A stretch of 64,000 nucleotides of DNA, taken from positions 2,120,001 to 2,184,000 of the forward strand of contig NZ_JBBPBZ010000002.1 in the NCBI RefSeq assembly GCF_038070105.1. The letters run 5' to 3'. Under the pieces are notes generated by a model, which saw only the letters and a list, made by a program, of their open reading frames with translations, did no database searches and had not been told where the DNA came from. Source of the DNA: Methylocystis sp. IM3 (GTDB taxonomy: Bacteria; Pseudomonadota; Alphaproteobacteria; Rhizobiales; Beijerinckiaceae). This document shows, piece after piece, positions 29,452-39,445 of this stretch (its first letter is position 1; each line of letters begins with the position of its first letter). The translations under genes and the position numbers were made by a program.

Positions 29452-29590
29452 GCGGGCGCGACGCCCATCCCTCCCCTTCACGCGGAGGGTGGCCCCGCGA
29501 AGCGGGGTCGGGTGGGGCGCCCTGGATCCTCAATCGAGATCGCCGCTCCCTACCGCTGGCCCCTGCCCGCAAGGGGGCGGGAAATCAGGC
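29452..29590. repeat. Dispersed palindromic repeat between nadB and nadC
   Basis: The left half has CCCTCCCC/GGAGGGTGG arms and the CCCCGCGAAGCGGGG hairpin. The right half has CCCCTGCCCGCAAGGGGGCGGG. Both halves match the copy inside dnaE2, in exchanged order. It fills the 183-base gap inside the operon, where its stems may affect the nadC message. Confidence 0.8.
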
Positions 29591-29616
29591 CGTCATCATT
29601 GCAAGGGCTCAGGCTC

Positions 29617-30468
29617 ATGGATTTTGATCTTCCTCCCTTCCTCGTCGAGGACGCCGTTCGCGCCGCGCTGGCGGAGGACCTCGGCCGCGCCGGGGATGTC
29701 ACCACCCAGGCGATCATCCCCAGGAGCGTCACGGCGCGCGCGGTGATCGCCGCGCGCGAGGCGGGCGTCGTCGCCGGCCTGCCGCTCGCCCGGGCGGCTT
29801 TCGCGCAGATCGATTCGACCGTCGGCTTCGAAGCCTGGAAGGCGGATGGCGACGCCATCGAGCCCGGCGCAATCGTCGCGCGCATCGAAGGCCCGGCGCG
29901 CGCGATTCTTTCGGCGGAGCGCGTGGCGCTGAACTATCTCGGCCGATTGTCGGGGGTCGCCTCGCTCACGGCGCTTTACGCCGCGCGCATCGCCGACACG
30001 AGGGCGCGCGTCTGCGACACGCGCAAGACCACGCCGCTGATGCGCGCTCTGGAGAAATACGCCGTGCGCTGCGGGGGCGGCGCCAATCACCGCTTTGGCC
30101 TCGATGACGCCGTGCTCATCAAGGACAATCACATCGCCGTCGCCGGCGGCGTCGTCCCTGCCCTGCGCGCCGCCAAGGCCTTCGTCGGCCATCTGACGAA
30201 GATCGAGATCGAAGTGGATACGCTCGATCAGCTCGGAGAGGTCGTTGCGGAAGGGGCCGACGCGGTGCTGCTCGACAACATGCCGCCCGAAATCCTGCGC
30301 GCCGCCGTGGCGCTCGTCGGTGGGCGCATGATCTGCGAAGCCTCGGGCGGCGTGACGCTGGAGACGGTGGCGGCCATTGCCGAAACCGGCGTCGATCTCA
30401 TCTCGGTCGGCGCTCTCACCCACTCCGCGCGCGTGCTCGACCTGGGGCTCGATATCGACATCACTTGA
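29617..30468 (+). CDS. nadC: Nicotinate-nucleotide pyrophosphorylase NadC
   Basis: A protein of 283 residues. It turns quinolinate and PRPP into nicotinate mononucleotide. [21 protein letters not shown] is the active-site region (around the R-K-T-T-P), and DNMPPE and the SGGVTLETV loop follow. ATG at 29617 gives the usual N-terminus ([16 protein letters not shown]); the open frame reaches back into the repeat to 29512. It completes nadA-nadB-nadC. Confidence 0.95.
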   Translation: MDFDLPPFLVEDAVRAALAEDLGRAGDVTTQAIIPRSVTARAVIAAREAGVVAGLPLARAAFAQIDSTVGFEAWKADGDAIEPGAIVARIEGPARAILSAERVALNYLGRLSGVASLTALYAARIADTRARVCDTRKTTPLMRALEKYAVRCGGGANHRFGLDDAVLIKDNHIAVAGGVVPALRAAKAFVGHLTKIEIEVDTLDQLGEVVAEGADAVLLDNMPPEILRAAVALVGGRMICEASGGVTLETVAAIAETGVDLISVGALTHSARVLDLGLDIDIT

Positions 30469-30600
30469 GATCTTCCGGTGGACACGCCCCCGGCGTCGAT
30501 TGCGGCCAAGTTCTGATTTGTTAATCTCCGCTGACCACAGGAGCGGCGGACAGCATGCGCGAGGGCGATTGCTGCCGCCCCAAAGCGACAGCGACGTTTC

Positions 30601-32985
30601 ATGGACCCGACGAGACCCTCCCTTCGCTTGGCCTGGCTTCTGAAGGCTGTCGTCGCGGTGCTGCTGTTCCTGTCAGGATGCGACGGGATGAGTCCTGCGG
30701 CGGCGCAGACGGGTCCGGCTCCTTCGGCGTCGCCCGATTACACGACGGACATCCAGCCGATCTTCAATCGCCGCTGCATCGCCTGTCACGGCTGTCTCGG
30801 CTCGCCCTGCAACGTGAAACTCGACTCCTTCCGCGGCGTCGATCGCGGCGGATTCGGCGTCAATCCCTATAGCAGCCACGTCGAGGCCAGCCCGCGCGTC
30901 GATATGGACTTCGCGCAGACGACGCAGGAGTGGCGCCAGCGCGGGTTCTATCCGATCCTCGAACGCGAGGGGTCGTCCGCGGACCGGCTCGACCGGTCCC
31001 TGCTCTACAAGATGGTTTCCGCCGGCGCTCGGCATAATCAGCCGGGCTTCTCGCGCGCGGCGGTCATGCCGCTCTACGCCAGGCGCTACAGCCACCGATG
31101 CCCGGCGACCCCCGAGGCGCTGAACGCTCATCTCGACTCCTATCCCGCAGCTGGAATGCCCTTCGGCTTGCCGGCCCTCTCGAGCGCGGAGATCGAAAAA
31201 CTCGCGGCCTGGGTGGCCAACGGCTCGCCGGCACCCACGCCGGAGTCGCTGCAACGGGCCGGGGCGGTCAACGGCCGGGCGGCTGTCGGCGACTGGGAGG
31301 CGTTCCTCAACGACCCGGACCCGCGCCATCGGCTGGTCGCCCGTTACATCTTCGATCACGTCTATCAGGCCAGCATCGTCCTCGAGGAGAGCCCGGGGGA
31401 CTTCTTCCGTCTCGTACGGTCCAAGACCCCCGCGCGCCGCGCAGACGCCGAGGGAAAGGCGGCGGTCGATCTTCCGGTCGAGGTCATCGACACCCCTCTC
31501 CCCTATGACAATCCTTACACTTACGCGGGGGTGGACCAGTTCTGGTATCGCCTTCAGAAGGTCTCGACGCCGAGAGTACAGAAAAACCATTTCGTCTGGC
31601 GCCTGAACAAAGGATCGCTCGCGCATCTCGGACAGCTTTTCTTCGCGCGCGACTGGGACAAAACGCAGGACATGAACCCGCCCTGGGGCGTCGGCAATCC
31701 GTTCCGAATCTACCGGGCGATTCCGGCGGAGGCGCGCTCCCTGTTCCTGCTCGAAAATTCGGAAATGATCGTCGGCGGGATCACCTATGGACCCGTGTGC
31801 CTGGGACAGACGGCGACCTATGCCGTCAAGGATCATTTCTGGGTCAATTTCCTCGACCCGCGTCACGACCCGTCCGTGCAGGACCCGGAACTCGGGCTCG
31901 AAACCTGGTCCACCATGATGGACCGCTTTCCCATCGGCGACGCCGAATATGTCGAGGCTTATGCGAAGGCGCAGAAGAAGCTGACGCCCGAGGGCATGAC
32001 CATTGACGCCATCTGGAACGGCGACGGAAAGAATCCGAACGCCTGGCTCACCGTCCTGCGGCACGAAACCAATGTCTCTGTGATGAAGGGCCGTCAGGGC
32101 GGCGTTCCGCGCAGCCAATGGCTGATCGGCTACAGCGGCTTCGAGCGTCTCTATTACGATACGGTGGCGAGCTACAAATATTGGGAGGGCGATCTCGGGA
32201 AGCTCGAGACGCTGGTCTTCTTCAATTTCCTACGACAGGAAATGGAAGACAATTTTCTGCTCCTGCTCCCCGAGAAAGATCGCGAACCGATCCGCCGGAA
32301 TTGGTCGCAGGGCGCGTTCGGCGCTGTCGGGCGCTTTCTCGTGCCCTTCCCCGACAGCAATCTGCCCGGAGGAATCGCAGGAGCCGCGCCGAGCCCCTTG
32401 CTCGACGTGGTCGCGCGCATTCAGGCGCGCCTGGGTCCGGCGATCAGCGGGCCGGTCGATGCGTTCAATCCCCTCGTCAAACCAAAGATTTCGCTTGACC
32501 AGCCGATTGACGGCTACGGGCGCTGGATCAAGGCGGTCTCGCTGCTGACCGAGACCACCGCTTATAAGTTCCCGCGCTTTCTTCCGAGCGTCGTATTACT
32601 GCGTTTGAACCACGGACGAGAATCCCGCGTCTATTCGCTGATCGCCAATCGCGTCTACAAGACGCAGTTCGATCTCTTCTTCCAGAATGGCGAGGCATTG
32701 CCCGACGAATACACGATGAGCGTCTATCCGACGATCATCGGGGGATTCCCCAACCTCTTCATGGAGCTGGATCTCGCCCAGGCGCCCGCCTTCCTGAAAG
32801 AGTTGCGTTCGGTCCAGACCCTCGACGACTGGAAGGCGCTTCGGAACCGCTATGGCGTTCTGCGCAACAGCGCGCATTTCTGGCCTACGCTCGACTGGTT
32901 CAACGACTGGAACTTCAGGCGACGCGGCGAGGACGCGGGGTATCTCGACCTTTCCTATTACGATCTGCTCGATACGGTCTACTGA
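30601..32985 (+). CDS. cti: Fatty acid cis/trans isomerase
   Basis: A protein of 794 residues, a normal length. The N-terminus has a secretion signal ending near LFLSGCDG. The haem motif CIACHGC near residues 59-65 is the cytochrome-c type CxxCH of Cti. This periplasmic enzyme converts cis to trans unsaturated fatty acids in the membrane as a rapid stress response, needing no new lipid synthesis. The context with a hopanoid deacetylase gene suggests a membrane-adaptation neighbourhood. The ribosome site is weak. Confidence 0.92.
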   Translation: MDPTRPSLRLAWLLKAVVAVLLFLSGCDGMSPAAAQTGPAPSASPDYTTDIQPIFNRRCIACHGCLGSPCNVKLDSFRGVDRGGFGVNPYSSHVEASPRVDMDFAQTTQEWRQRGFYPILEREGSSADRLDRSLLYKMVSAGARHNQPGFSRAAVMPLYARRYSHRCPATPEALNAHLDSYPAAGMPFGLPALSSAEIEKLAAWVANGSPAPTPESLQRAGAVNGRAAVGDWEAFLNDPDPRHRLVARYIFDHVYQASIVLEESPGDFFRLVRSKTPARRADAEGKAAVDLPVEVIDTPLPYDNPYTYAGVDQFWYRLQKVSTPRVQKNHFVWRLNKGSLAHLGQLFFARDWDKTQDMNPPWGVGNPFRIYRAIPAEARSLFLLENSEMIVGGITYGPVCLGQTATYAVKDHFWVNFLDPRHDPSVQDPELGLETWSTMMDRFPIGDAEYVEAYAKAQKKLTPEGMTIDAIWNGDGKNPNAWLTVLRHETNVSVMKGRQGGVPRSQWLIGYSGFERLYYDTVASYKYWEGDLGKLETLVFFNFLRQEMEDNFLLLLPEKDREPIRRNWSQGAFGAVGRFLVPFPDSNLPGGIAGAAPSPLLDVVARIQARLGPAISGPVDAFNPLVKPKISLDQPIDGYGRWIKAVSLLTETTAYKFPRFLPSVVLLRLNHGRESRVYSLIANRVYKTQFDLFFQNGEALPDEYTMSVYPTIIGGFPNLFMELDLAQAPAFLKELRSVQTLDDWKALRNRYGVLRNSAHFWPTLDWFNDWNFRRRGEDAGYLDLSYYDLLDTVY

Positions 32986-32998
32986 CTGGAGCGAGACC

Positions 32999-33853
32999 TC
33001 AAGTCATCACGGCGCTGAGGCGCGCGAGTTTCAGCCGGCGCTTTTCCAGCATCTCGGGCAAGCGCGGCGACAGCAGGAAGGCGAGTTCCTGCTCGCGGGT
33101 AATCGTCACCGGATCCTGAGCCGCGAGCTCCTCATCGACATGGCCAGGGTGGCACATGACCAGATGGCGTCGCCCCGGCGCGCGCAGATAGGTCTCGAAA
33201 GCCTTGGCGTAATCCTTCCCGGGGTGGAAATCCGAAAAGCCGGAAAAACCCTCGTTTGTCGCGAAGCCATGCCGTCTTGCCGTACGCCGCAACCCCGAGG
33301 ACAAGCCCCGCACGGCGAGCGCCTTGCCCACATGCGCCCGCCGCATCAGAATGCGATGAAGCCCGTCGCCGGGGTATCTGATCCAGGCGCGGCCGGCGAG
33401 CTTTCGAACCGCCATGGCTTCGATCAGCGCGTCGCGAATCCCCGGCAGGCCGTGCACGTGCTGGTGGCCGTCCACGAAATCGGGCCGGCGCCCCATGACC
33501 GCCTCGAAGCGGTCGAATTGCCGGTCGATCTCGGCGCGAATCTCGTCGAGAGGCAGCTTGCCGCGCATGGCCATCCGCACCACCGTCGCGATCGGTGGGA
33601 AGGCTCCCGTGGGGGCGAATTTGGGCATTGGGCCGAGCGGACGGCCGAGCGTGAGGTTGAAATGCAGGCCGACATCCGCGTTTTCCGAGCGGCGAAGCAA
33701 CTCGCGGCCCATGGCGGGCCAGCGCGGCCCATTGACCAGCGCCGAGACTGCCGTCAAGCGTCCGGCGTCGAGCGCCTCCAGAATGCCGACGCTGACAGCG
33801 TAGGACAGGGCGTAGTCGTCCGCGCACAGGGCGATGATCCGGTCCCGCGCCAT
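32999..33853 (-). CDS. hpnK: ChbG/HpnK family deacetylase
   Basis: A protein of 284 residues. The N-terminal IIALCADDYALSYAV carries the metal-binding DD pair. VDGHQHVHGLPGIRDAL and the HPGHVDEELAA segment give the histidines of the YdjC/ChbG fold. HpnK is tied to hopanoid side-chain synthesis; relatives deacetylate chitooligosaccharides. No other hpn gene is in view, so the hopanoid role is plausible rather than shown. Divergent from the GT2 gene across 59 bases. Confidence 0.8.
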   Translation of the reverse strand: MARDRIIALCADDYALSYAVSVGILEALDAGRLTAVSALVNGPRWPAMGRELLRRSENADVGLHFNLTLGRPLGPMPKFAPTGAFPPIATVVRMAMRGKLPLDEIRAEIDRQFDRFEAVMGRRPDFVDGHQHVHGLPGIRDALIEAMAVRKLAGRAWIRYPGDGLHRILMRRAHVGKALAVRGLSSGLRRTARRHGFATNEGFSGFSDFHPGKDYAKAFETYLRAPGRRHLVMCHPGHVDEELAAQDPVTITREQELAFLLSPRLPEMLEKRRLKLARLSAVMT

Positions 33854-33912
33854 TGCCTCAAGCTCCCGTTTGCGCCTATGCCCCGCCCCGAATTTCTGCT
33901 TGAAACGGCGCC

Positions 33913-34881
33913 ATGAGCGACAGACCCCAGACTCCCGATATATCGGTCGTCATCCCTGTGTTCAACGAGCGCGCGAATTTGCGCCCGCTCGCGGCGCGGC
34001 TCGTGCCGGCCCTCGAAGGAACTGGCCTCGCGTTCGAAGCCATATTCATCGACGACGGCTCGCACGACGACAGTCTTCCCGAGCTGCGCGCCCTTTGCGC
34101 CGCCGAACCGCGCTTCCGCGCACTCTCTTTCTCGCGCAATTTCGGCAAAGAGGTCGCCATCGCCGCCGGTCTCGACGACGCGCGCGGCCGCGCCGTGGTC
34201 ATCATGGATTCGGACCTCCAGCACCCGCCGGAAGTCATCCCGCGCTTCGTCGCGCGCTGGCGCGAAGGCTACAAGAACGTCTATGGCCAGCGCACGGACC
34301 GCGCTACGGATCCGAAACTCCGGGCGGTTCTCACGCGGCTCTTCTACCGACTCATCGATCATTTCGGCGATGTCTCACTGCCGCCCGGCGCTGGCGATTT
34401 CCGGCTTCTCGACCGGCAGGCGGTGGACGCGCTGCTGTCGATGCGCGAGCGGGCGCGGTTCAACAAGGGCCTTTTCGCCTGGATCGGCTTCAAATCCATC
34501 GGCGTGCCCTTTGAGGTCGAAAGCCGGGCAAGCGGCGCCTCGAAGTTCAATCTGCCGCGCCTCATCCGATTCGCGCTCGACGGAATCATGTCCTTTTCCT
34601 CCATCCCGCTGAAGGTCTGGACCTATGTCGGCCTCGGCATCTCCTTTTTCGCGCTGGCCATGGCCGCCTATTACTGGGCGCGGACGATGCTTTTCGGCGT
34701 GGATACGCCGGGCTTTCCGACGCTCGTCGTGTCGATCGCCTTCTTCTCCGGGGTGCAACTCATTTCGCTCGGCGTACTCGGCGAATATATCGCGCGCATT
34801 TTCAACGAAGTGAAAGGCCGGCCGCTCTATCTCGTGGCTGAACGGATCGAAGGCGGAAAGGAAGGCGGCGGGCGAGCGTGA
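33913..34881 (+). CDS. GT2 glycosyltransferase, DPM1/GtrB type
   Basis: A protein of 322 residues. The GT-A domain has ISVVIPVFNERAN, the first acidic motif IDDGSHDD and the metal site MDSDLQHPP. Two C-terminal membrane helices (VWTYVGLGISFFALAMAAYYW and LVVSIAFFSGVQLISLGVLG, each about 21 residues) are typical of polyprenyl-phosphate sugar transferases such as GtrB or ArnC. It likely charges a lipid carrier with a sugar for envelope glycans. Next to a deacetylase gene, it may act on the same glycolipid. Confidence 0.85.
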   Translation: MSDRPQTPDISVVIPVFNERANLRPLAARLVPALEGTGLAFEAIFIDDGSHDDSLPELRALCAAEPRFRALSFSRNFGKEVAIAAGLDDARGRAVVIMDSDLQHPPEVIPRFVARWREGYKNVYGQRTDRATDPKLRAVLTRLFYRLIDHFGDVSLPPGAGDFRLLDRQAVDALLSMRERARFNKGLFAWIGFKSIGVPFEVESRASGASKFNLPRLIRFALDGIMSFSSIPLKVWTYVGLGISFFALAMAAYYWARTMLFGVDTPGFPTLVVSIAFFSGVQLISLGVLGEYIARIFNEVKGRPLYLVAERIEGGKEGGGRA

Positions 34882-34963
34882 CGGGGTTGCCGCGTTTCTT
34901 CTTTCTTTCCCGGTCCGACGCGCATAAGCTTGAGCACGTTTTCAGCCTTGCGGGGAAAAAGAC

Positions 34964-35287
34964 ATGAACAGCCTCAAATTGCTCATGGCGTGCGCGCTGC
35001 TCGCCCTTCCCGGGATCGCCCCGGCCTCCGCCGGCCCTCTCGAGGACATATTTTATCCGCCAGACGTCAATGGCGTTCTCCCGATGGAGCGCGTTCTCGA
35101 CCAGGCGCGCGCCTCTGTCGCCGGAACGGTCAAGGAGATCGAACTGGAGCAGGAGCACGGCAGGCTCATCTACGAAGTTATCATCCTGACCCCCGACAAT
35201 CGGAAGGTCGAGATCGAATATGACGCCCGAACCGGCGCTGAACTTTCCCGCGAGGTCAAAAAATACAAGCCGGAAAAGGAAGATTGA
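34964..35287 (+). CDS. Secreted PepSY-like domain protein
   Basis: A protein of 107 residues: a signal peptide (LKLLMACALLALPGIAPASA), then a single PepSY-like fold with AGTVKEIELEQEHGRLIYEVIIL and VEIEYDARTGA. PepSY domains inhibit peptidases or sense small molecules in the periplasm. Single-gene unit 82 bases after the glycosyltransferase. Confidence 0.8.
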   Translation: MNSLKLLMACALLALPGIAPASAGPLEDIFYPPDVNGVLPMERVLDQARASVAGTVKEIELEQEHGRLIYEVIILTPDNRKVEIEYDARTGAELSREVKKYKPEKED

Positions 35288-35326
35288 TTCCGACTGAAAA
35301 GACCCACGCCCAAATTAACGAACAAA

Positions 35327-35596
35327 TCACGGGCCCGTCGCGGTGAACGATTGCAGGAGAGCCAGGCCCTCCATCGTCAGATCAGCGGCGAATCTCGTTA
35401 GCAGGAGGTAACAAGCCCTGCGACGGGCCTCCTCGATGTTTCCAGGCGGATAGCTGCACAGCGCCATCATGGCGAGTTCCTCAGCCTCGAAGGCTTCATC
35501 CTCGATTTTCGGACCAAGCTGCTGATCACAGGCATGGCGGAACGCGCGCACAGCAAGCAAATGATCGGCGATCAATTCATTGAGCTTGTCACTCAT
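35327..35596 (-). CDS. Hypothetical helical protein
   Basis: A protein of 89 residues, mostly helical and acidic (EDEAFEAEELAMMALCSYP), with no signal or membrane segment. No family recognised. Start at 35596 chosen over 35614 because it gives a cleaner N-terminus (SDKLNELIADHLLA). It is the first gene of a short, poorly conserved stretch left of the island and may itself be acquired DNA. Confidence 0.5.
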   Translation of the reverse strand: MSDKLNELIADHLLAVRAFRHACDQQLGPKIEDEAFEAEELAMMALCSYPPGNIEEARRRACYLLLTRFAADLTMEGLALLQSFTATGP

Positions 35597-35855
35597 ACCG
35601 CAACCTATAACCAAAGTAATAAATCGGCCGGCTGCTAAAAATCCACAGAGCTCTGGCCTTTAAAGTTGTGCTTGAGCTTAATGGTTGTGTCCAAGGCAGT
35701 CAACTGGATGTGCTGGAGATGAGTCCGCCGGTAATGCGGCGCGCCAGGGCATGGCGACCGCAGGCGATCTTGTAACCGCGAGCGCGGACGCGAACTGCAA
35801 TCTCTCGCCGATAGCTTGACTATAACAGTTCGGCCAGCGTAGCTTTCCAGGCGCG

Positions 35856-36044
35856 ATGACCAATCTTGGCGACCCCATTCGGTGGCAGGAACTGGAGTTG
35901 AGGGTCAGAGAACTCTACCATAAGCAATTCAGCGATGCGCAGCGTAGCGCCGTCGATTTCTCCAAGCTCATCCTGACGAACCTCATCTGGATCAACGCGG
36001 CTGGGCTTGGATCCCTTCCCGTGACCGCGGCCTTTTTGGCATAG
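35856..36044 (+). CDS. Small hypothetical protein
   Basis: A protein of 62 residues with a charged N-terminal helix and a hydrophobic C-terminal third (LTNLIWINAAGLGSLPVTAAFLA, hinged at G-L-G). It stops six bases before the next gene, with which it probably forms a pair. The hydrophobic end could be one membrane segment that works with the next protein. Unknown function. Confidence 0.45.
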   Translation: MTNLGDPIRWQELELRVRELYHKQFSDAQRSAVDFSKLILTNLIWINAAGLGSLPVTAAFLA

Positions 36045-36049
36045 GAGAC

Positions 36050-36409
36050 ATGCCGTGGTCTCAGAAATTCCCAATAATCCTTGGCCCGGGGCTTGCCTTC
36101 GCCACCGGCCTTTTCTCGGCCTTCATGTGCGCTTTGGCGACTTATTACAATTTCGACGCAATAGCCAAGAACGCAAACTTCGATTGCTCGCGAGAGATCG
36201 GAGACATTCGCCTGACCCATCCTGAGACGGCGCGAAACGAAGAGCTTAAGGGAAGAGTCGAAGCCGAGAGAGACCACTTGGCCAAATCCGCCACGGAGGC
36301 GAACAAGCGCACCCGGGCGACCCTCATTCTATCGCATCTTCTGGGGTGGGCTTCCCTGCTCTTCTTTCTGTTCGCGTGCTACCTCCTGATCACGATTTCC
36401 CGCGCTTAG
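36050..36409 (+). CDS. Two-helix membrane protein with central coiled coil
   Basis: A protein of 119 residues. Membrane segments near 9-32 and 93-115 flank a charged stretch (EELKGRVEAERDHLAKSATEAN) that should form a coiled coil on one face of the membrane. With the 62-residue gene just upstream it makes a two-gene unit. Such small membrane pairs are common next to mobile elements; no family is recognised. Confidence 0.5.
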   Translation: MPWSQKFPIILGPGLAFATGLFSAFMCALATYYNFDAIAKNANFDCSREIGDIRLTHPETARNEELKGRVEAERDHLAKSATEANKRTRATLILSHLLGWASLLFFLFACYLLITISRA

Positions 36410-36440
36410 AGCGACACAGAATCGCTTGGAAGTTAGGCAT

Positions 36441-36456
36441 TGGCGGCCCCGGCAGG
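36441..36456. other. Left attachment site of the island
   Basis: TGGCGGCCCCGGCAGG, identical to the last 16 bases of tRNA-Arg (CCA end included) read on the opposite strand at 47216-47231. The match starts exactly at the tRNA CCA end, as expected for a tRNA-targeting integrase. Confidence 0.8.
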
Positions 36457-36602
36457 GTTGCACGCCAGCAAGAAAATCAGCGGCTTGCAGCGTCAAACAT
36501 CGAAACAGCCCGCATTGAAACGCAAGGGCTTTTCCAGCGAGTGTCAAAACGCTGAACTGCCCCGGGTTTGCCGGAGGCCCCAACTCTTGAGAGACTGGGG
36601 CT

Positions 36603-36934
36603 ATGGAAGCGAAGAAGAAGACATCGAACAGATTTTCACCTGAAGTTCGGGAGCGGGCGGTTCGGATGGTGCTGGAGCACCAGGGGGACCACGCCTCGCA
36701 ATGGGCGACGATCGCCTCGATTGCCGGGAAGATCGGCTGCACGGGCGAGACGCTTCGCGGCTGGGTCCGACAGGCGGAGCGAGACGCCGGCTCGCGCGCC
36801 GGCGTCACGTCGGACGAACGGGCGCGGCTGAAGGCGCTGGAGCGGGAGAACCGCGAACTCCGGCAGGCCAATGACATTTTGCGGAAGGCTTCGGCGTATT
36901 TTGCTCAGGCGGAGCTCGACCGCCGGTCGAAACC

Positions 36935-36938
<4 letters not shown>
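36603..36938 (+). CDS. IS3-family transposase OrfA
   Basis: A protein of 111 residues. The helix-turn-helix region ([16 protein letters not shown] to [13 protein letters not shown]) binds the ends, followed by a leucine-zipper-like helix ([22 protein letters not shown]). It overlaps orfB as ATGA. In IS3 elements OrfA and OrfB are fused by programmed frameshifting in the overlap. Confidence 0.92.
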
Positions 36939-37836
<898 letters not shown>

Positions 37837-38021
37837 CTCAAACGAAACGGCCTCCGGCAAACCCGGGGCGGTTCACGCGGGAACGGGACGAAGCCGCCGC
37901 CAGACCCCGGACGCAGAAACGCCGCCCCGGGTGGAAACCGGGACGGCGCCAATAGAAAAAAGGCTTGCTTCGCCAAGACGGAACGTAACGCTGCGGACGG
38001 AGACGCGCAAGGGGGTGCGCG

Positions 38022-39233
38022 ATGAGTGTGCCCCTATCCGAAGCACAGGCGACATGGCTTCCCGTCGCGCGCCTTCGTCGGGCGCAATTGCAGAAGATCG
38101 CGCGCCACACGCGCGACGATCCGAGCTTCCCTTGGCGAAAATTCGCAAGGGCAGTCACAAACGAGACGATGGCCATTCCCAATGGCGTGCATTTCGTCGC
38201 CGGCGACCGTCACACATGGCCGAGAGCTAATGCAGCAACGGCGCTGTGCTGGGGCAGAAACGCGCCGTTCGCGACGCTAGCAGAGGTTCCTCAGCACATT
38301 CTCTCCGAGGCTGAGGCCGGCGCCGCCGAGGCGCTGGCTGTAGGCGCGCACCTTCTCACGGATGGATCCTCGCTCGGTCGCGCGATCGGCATGACGCCAG
38401 AGACGCGAGAAAAGTTGCGGGTGTGGCTCATATGGCCGGCAGGCTGGAACTCGGACGACCTAGCCGCGCGCCGTATAGCGCGCGCCGCCGAGCGCCGGGC
38501 GAAAGACAGGATACGGAAGCAGCAACAGCGAAGGGCAAATGGAATGGCCGAGCGAAAGGACTACGAGGCGAACAGTCTGGCGTCACAGGCGCGAAAGTTG
38601 GGTGTGAAGCCCGACACGCTGCGGGCGCGCGTAAGGCGCGCCGCGCATGTCACACCTGATGTCGCGAGTGTGTCCGCAGCCAATATATATAATACTTGTG
38701 GTGCGGACAGACCCGCGACAAAGCGTGACACCCTAGCAGAACAGGCGAGAAACATTGGCATTTCGCCGGCTGCTCTTCGGAAGCGGCTACAGCGCGAGAG
38801 ACAGCGCCAGCGACAGCCTGAAAATGTCACGCACGCGACAGCGGCGCTCCCAAGCGCCGCGCATGTCACACACGCGACAGCCACACCCGATCCTGTCACA
38901 CACGCGACAGTCACACCTGCGACATGCGCCACAATTGAAAACGGCCGCTCGGCGCTCTTGGCGTGGCTCCCTGTCCAAGTTGCCCATCTGTGCCGCGTGA
39001 TCGCCTTCCAGTCCGCCGGCCGGTGTCACGCCTATTTGAACGACCTCGAGGCGCTCAACCGGGAGTGCGGCGTGAGCATGAACAAGACGCTCGAGCTACT
39101 TCGGCCCCTTGGTTTCAGCGATGACGACATTTACCGAGCGATGGACGACGTGCAACGGCTCAGCGCCGAGGAATGTGCCGACCGGGCGCGTTTCGCCCGC
39201 ATCGCGCGCCAGCAAGAGCGGCTTGCCGCATGA
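38022..39233 (+). CDS. Large HTH protein, candidate replication or regulatory protein of the island
   Basis: A protein of 403 residues with no recognised family. Two short helix-turn-helix segments stand out: LGVKPDTLRARVRRA near residue 195 and IGISPAALRKRLQRE near 245. A basic stretch precedes them, and a VTHAT repeat region lies at about 268-305 where the DNA shows iteron-like repeats. The C-terminal 90 residues look globular. A protein that binds repeats inside its own gene is typical of replication initiators of satellites, but no helicase or primase motif is seen. It heads a run of genes joined by ATGA overlaps. Confidence 0.6.
   Translation: MSVPLSEAQATWLPVARLRRAQLQKIARHTRDDPSFPWRKFARAVTNETMAIPNGVHFVAGDRHTWPRANAATALCWGRNAPFATLAEVPQHILSEAEAGAAEALAVGAHLLTDGSSLGRAIGMTPETREKLRVWLIWPAGWNSDDLAARRIARAAERRAKDRIRKQQQRRANGMAERKDYEANSLASQARKLGVKPDTLRARVRRAAHVTPDVASVSAANIYNTCGADRPATKRDTLAEQARNIGISPAALRKRLQRERQRQRQPENVTHATAALPSAAHVTHATATPDPVTHATVTPATCATIENGRSALLAWLPVQVAHLCRVIAFQSAGRCHAYLNDLEALNRECGVSMNKTLELLRPLGFSDDDIYRAMDDVQRLSAEECADRARFARIARQQERLAA
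38825..38910. repeat. Three iteron-like repeats inside the HTH gene
   Basis: TGTCAC(A/G)CACGCGACAG occurs at 38825-38841, 38864-38880 and 38894-38910, each a TGTC/GACA dyad. Partial copies (GTCACACCTG, GCGACATG, GCGACAAAGCGTGACAC) surround them at 38647, 38714 and 38910-38925. They encode the VTHAT repeats. Confidence 0.7.
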
Positions 39234-39445
39234 ACGACAACGCCCCGAGAAACTTGATGGAATGGTGGACCGCGCCGGTTCCCGGCTGGCCGGAGACGCT
39301 CACAATCCACAACCTCGCTAGCGACCAGACCGTGACCATAAGATTGAGGGCGACCTATGAAGACGAGGCGGAGGAAATGCAGCGCGACGAGGCGGCGCTC
39401 AGCGCCCGCCTCGCGCGGCGCGAAGCCCGGACTGTGACGAAATGA
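39230..39445 (+). CDS. Small island protein, unknown
   Basis: A protein of 71 residues, starting in an ATGA overlap with the HTH gene and ending in an ATGA overlap with the next. Its N-terminal half (MEWWTAPVPGWPETLTIHNL) looks like a compact beta segment; the rest is an acidic then basic helix. Translational coupling supports that it is real. Confidence 0.6.
   Translation: MNDNAPRNLMEWWTAPVPGWPETLTIHNLASDQTVTIRLRATYEDEAEEMQRDEAALSARLARREARTVTK

Noticed and set aside
38825..38910. CRISPR array
   Set aside because: The repeats are 17 bases, 13-22 bases apart, only three in number, in frame within a coding region, and no cas gene is in the window.
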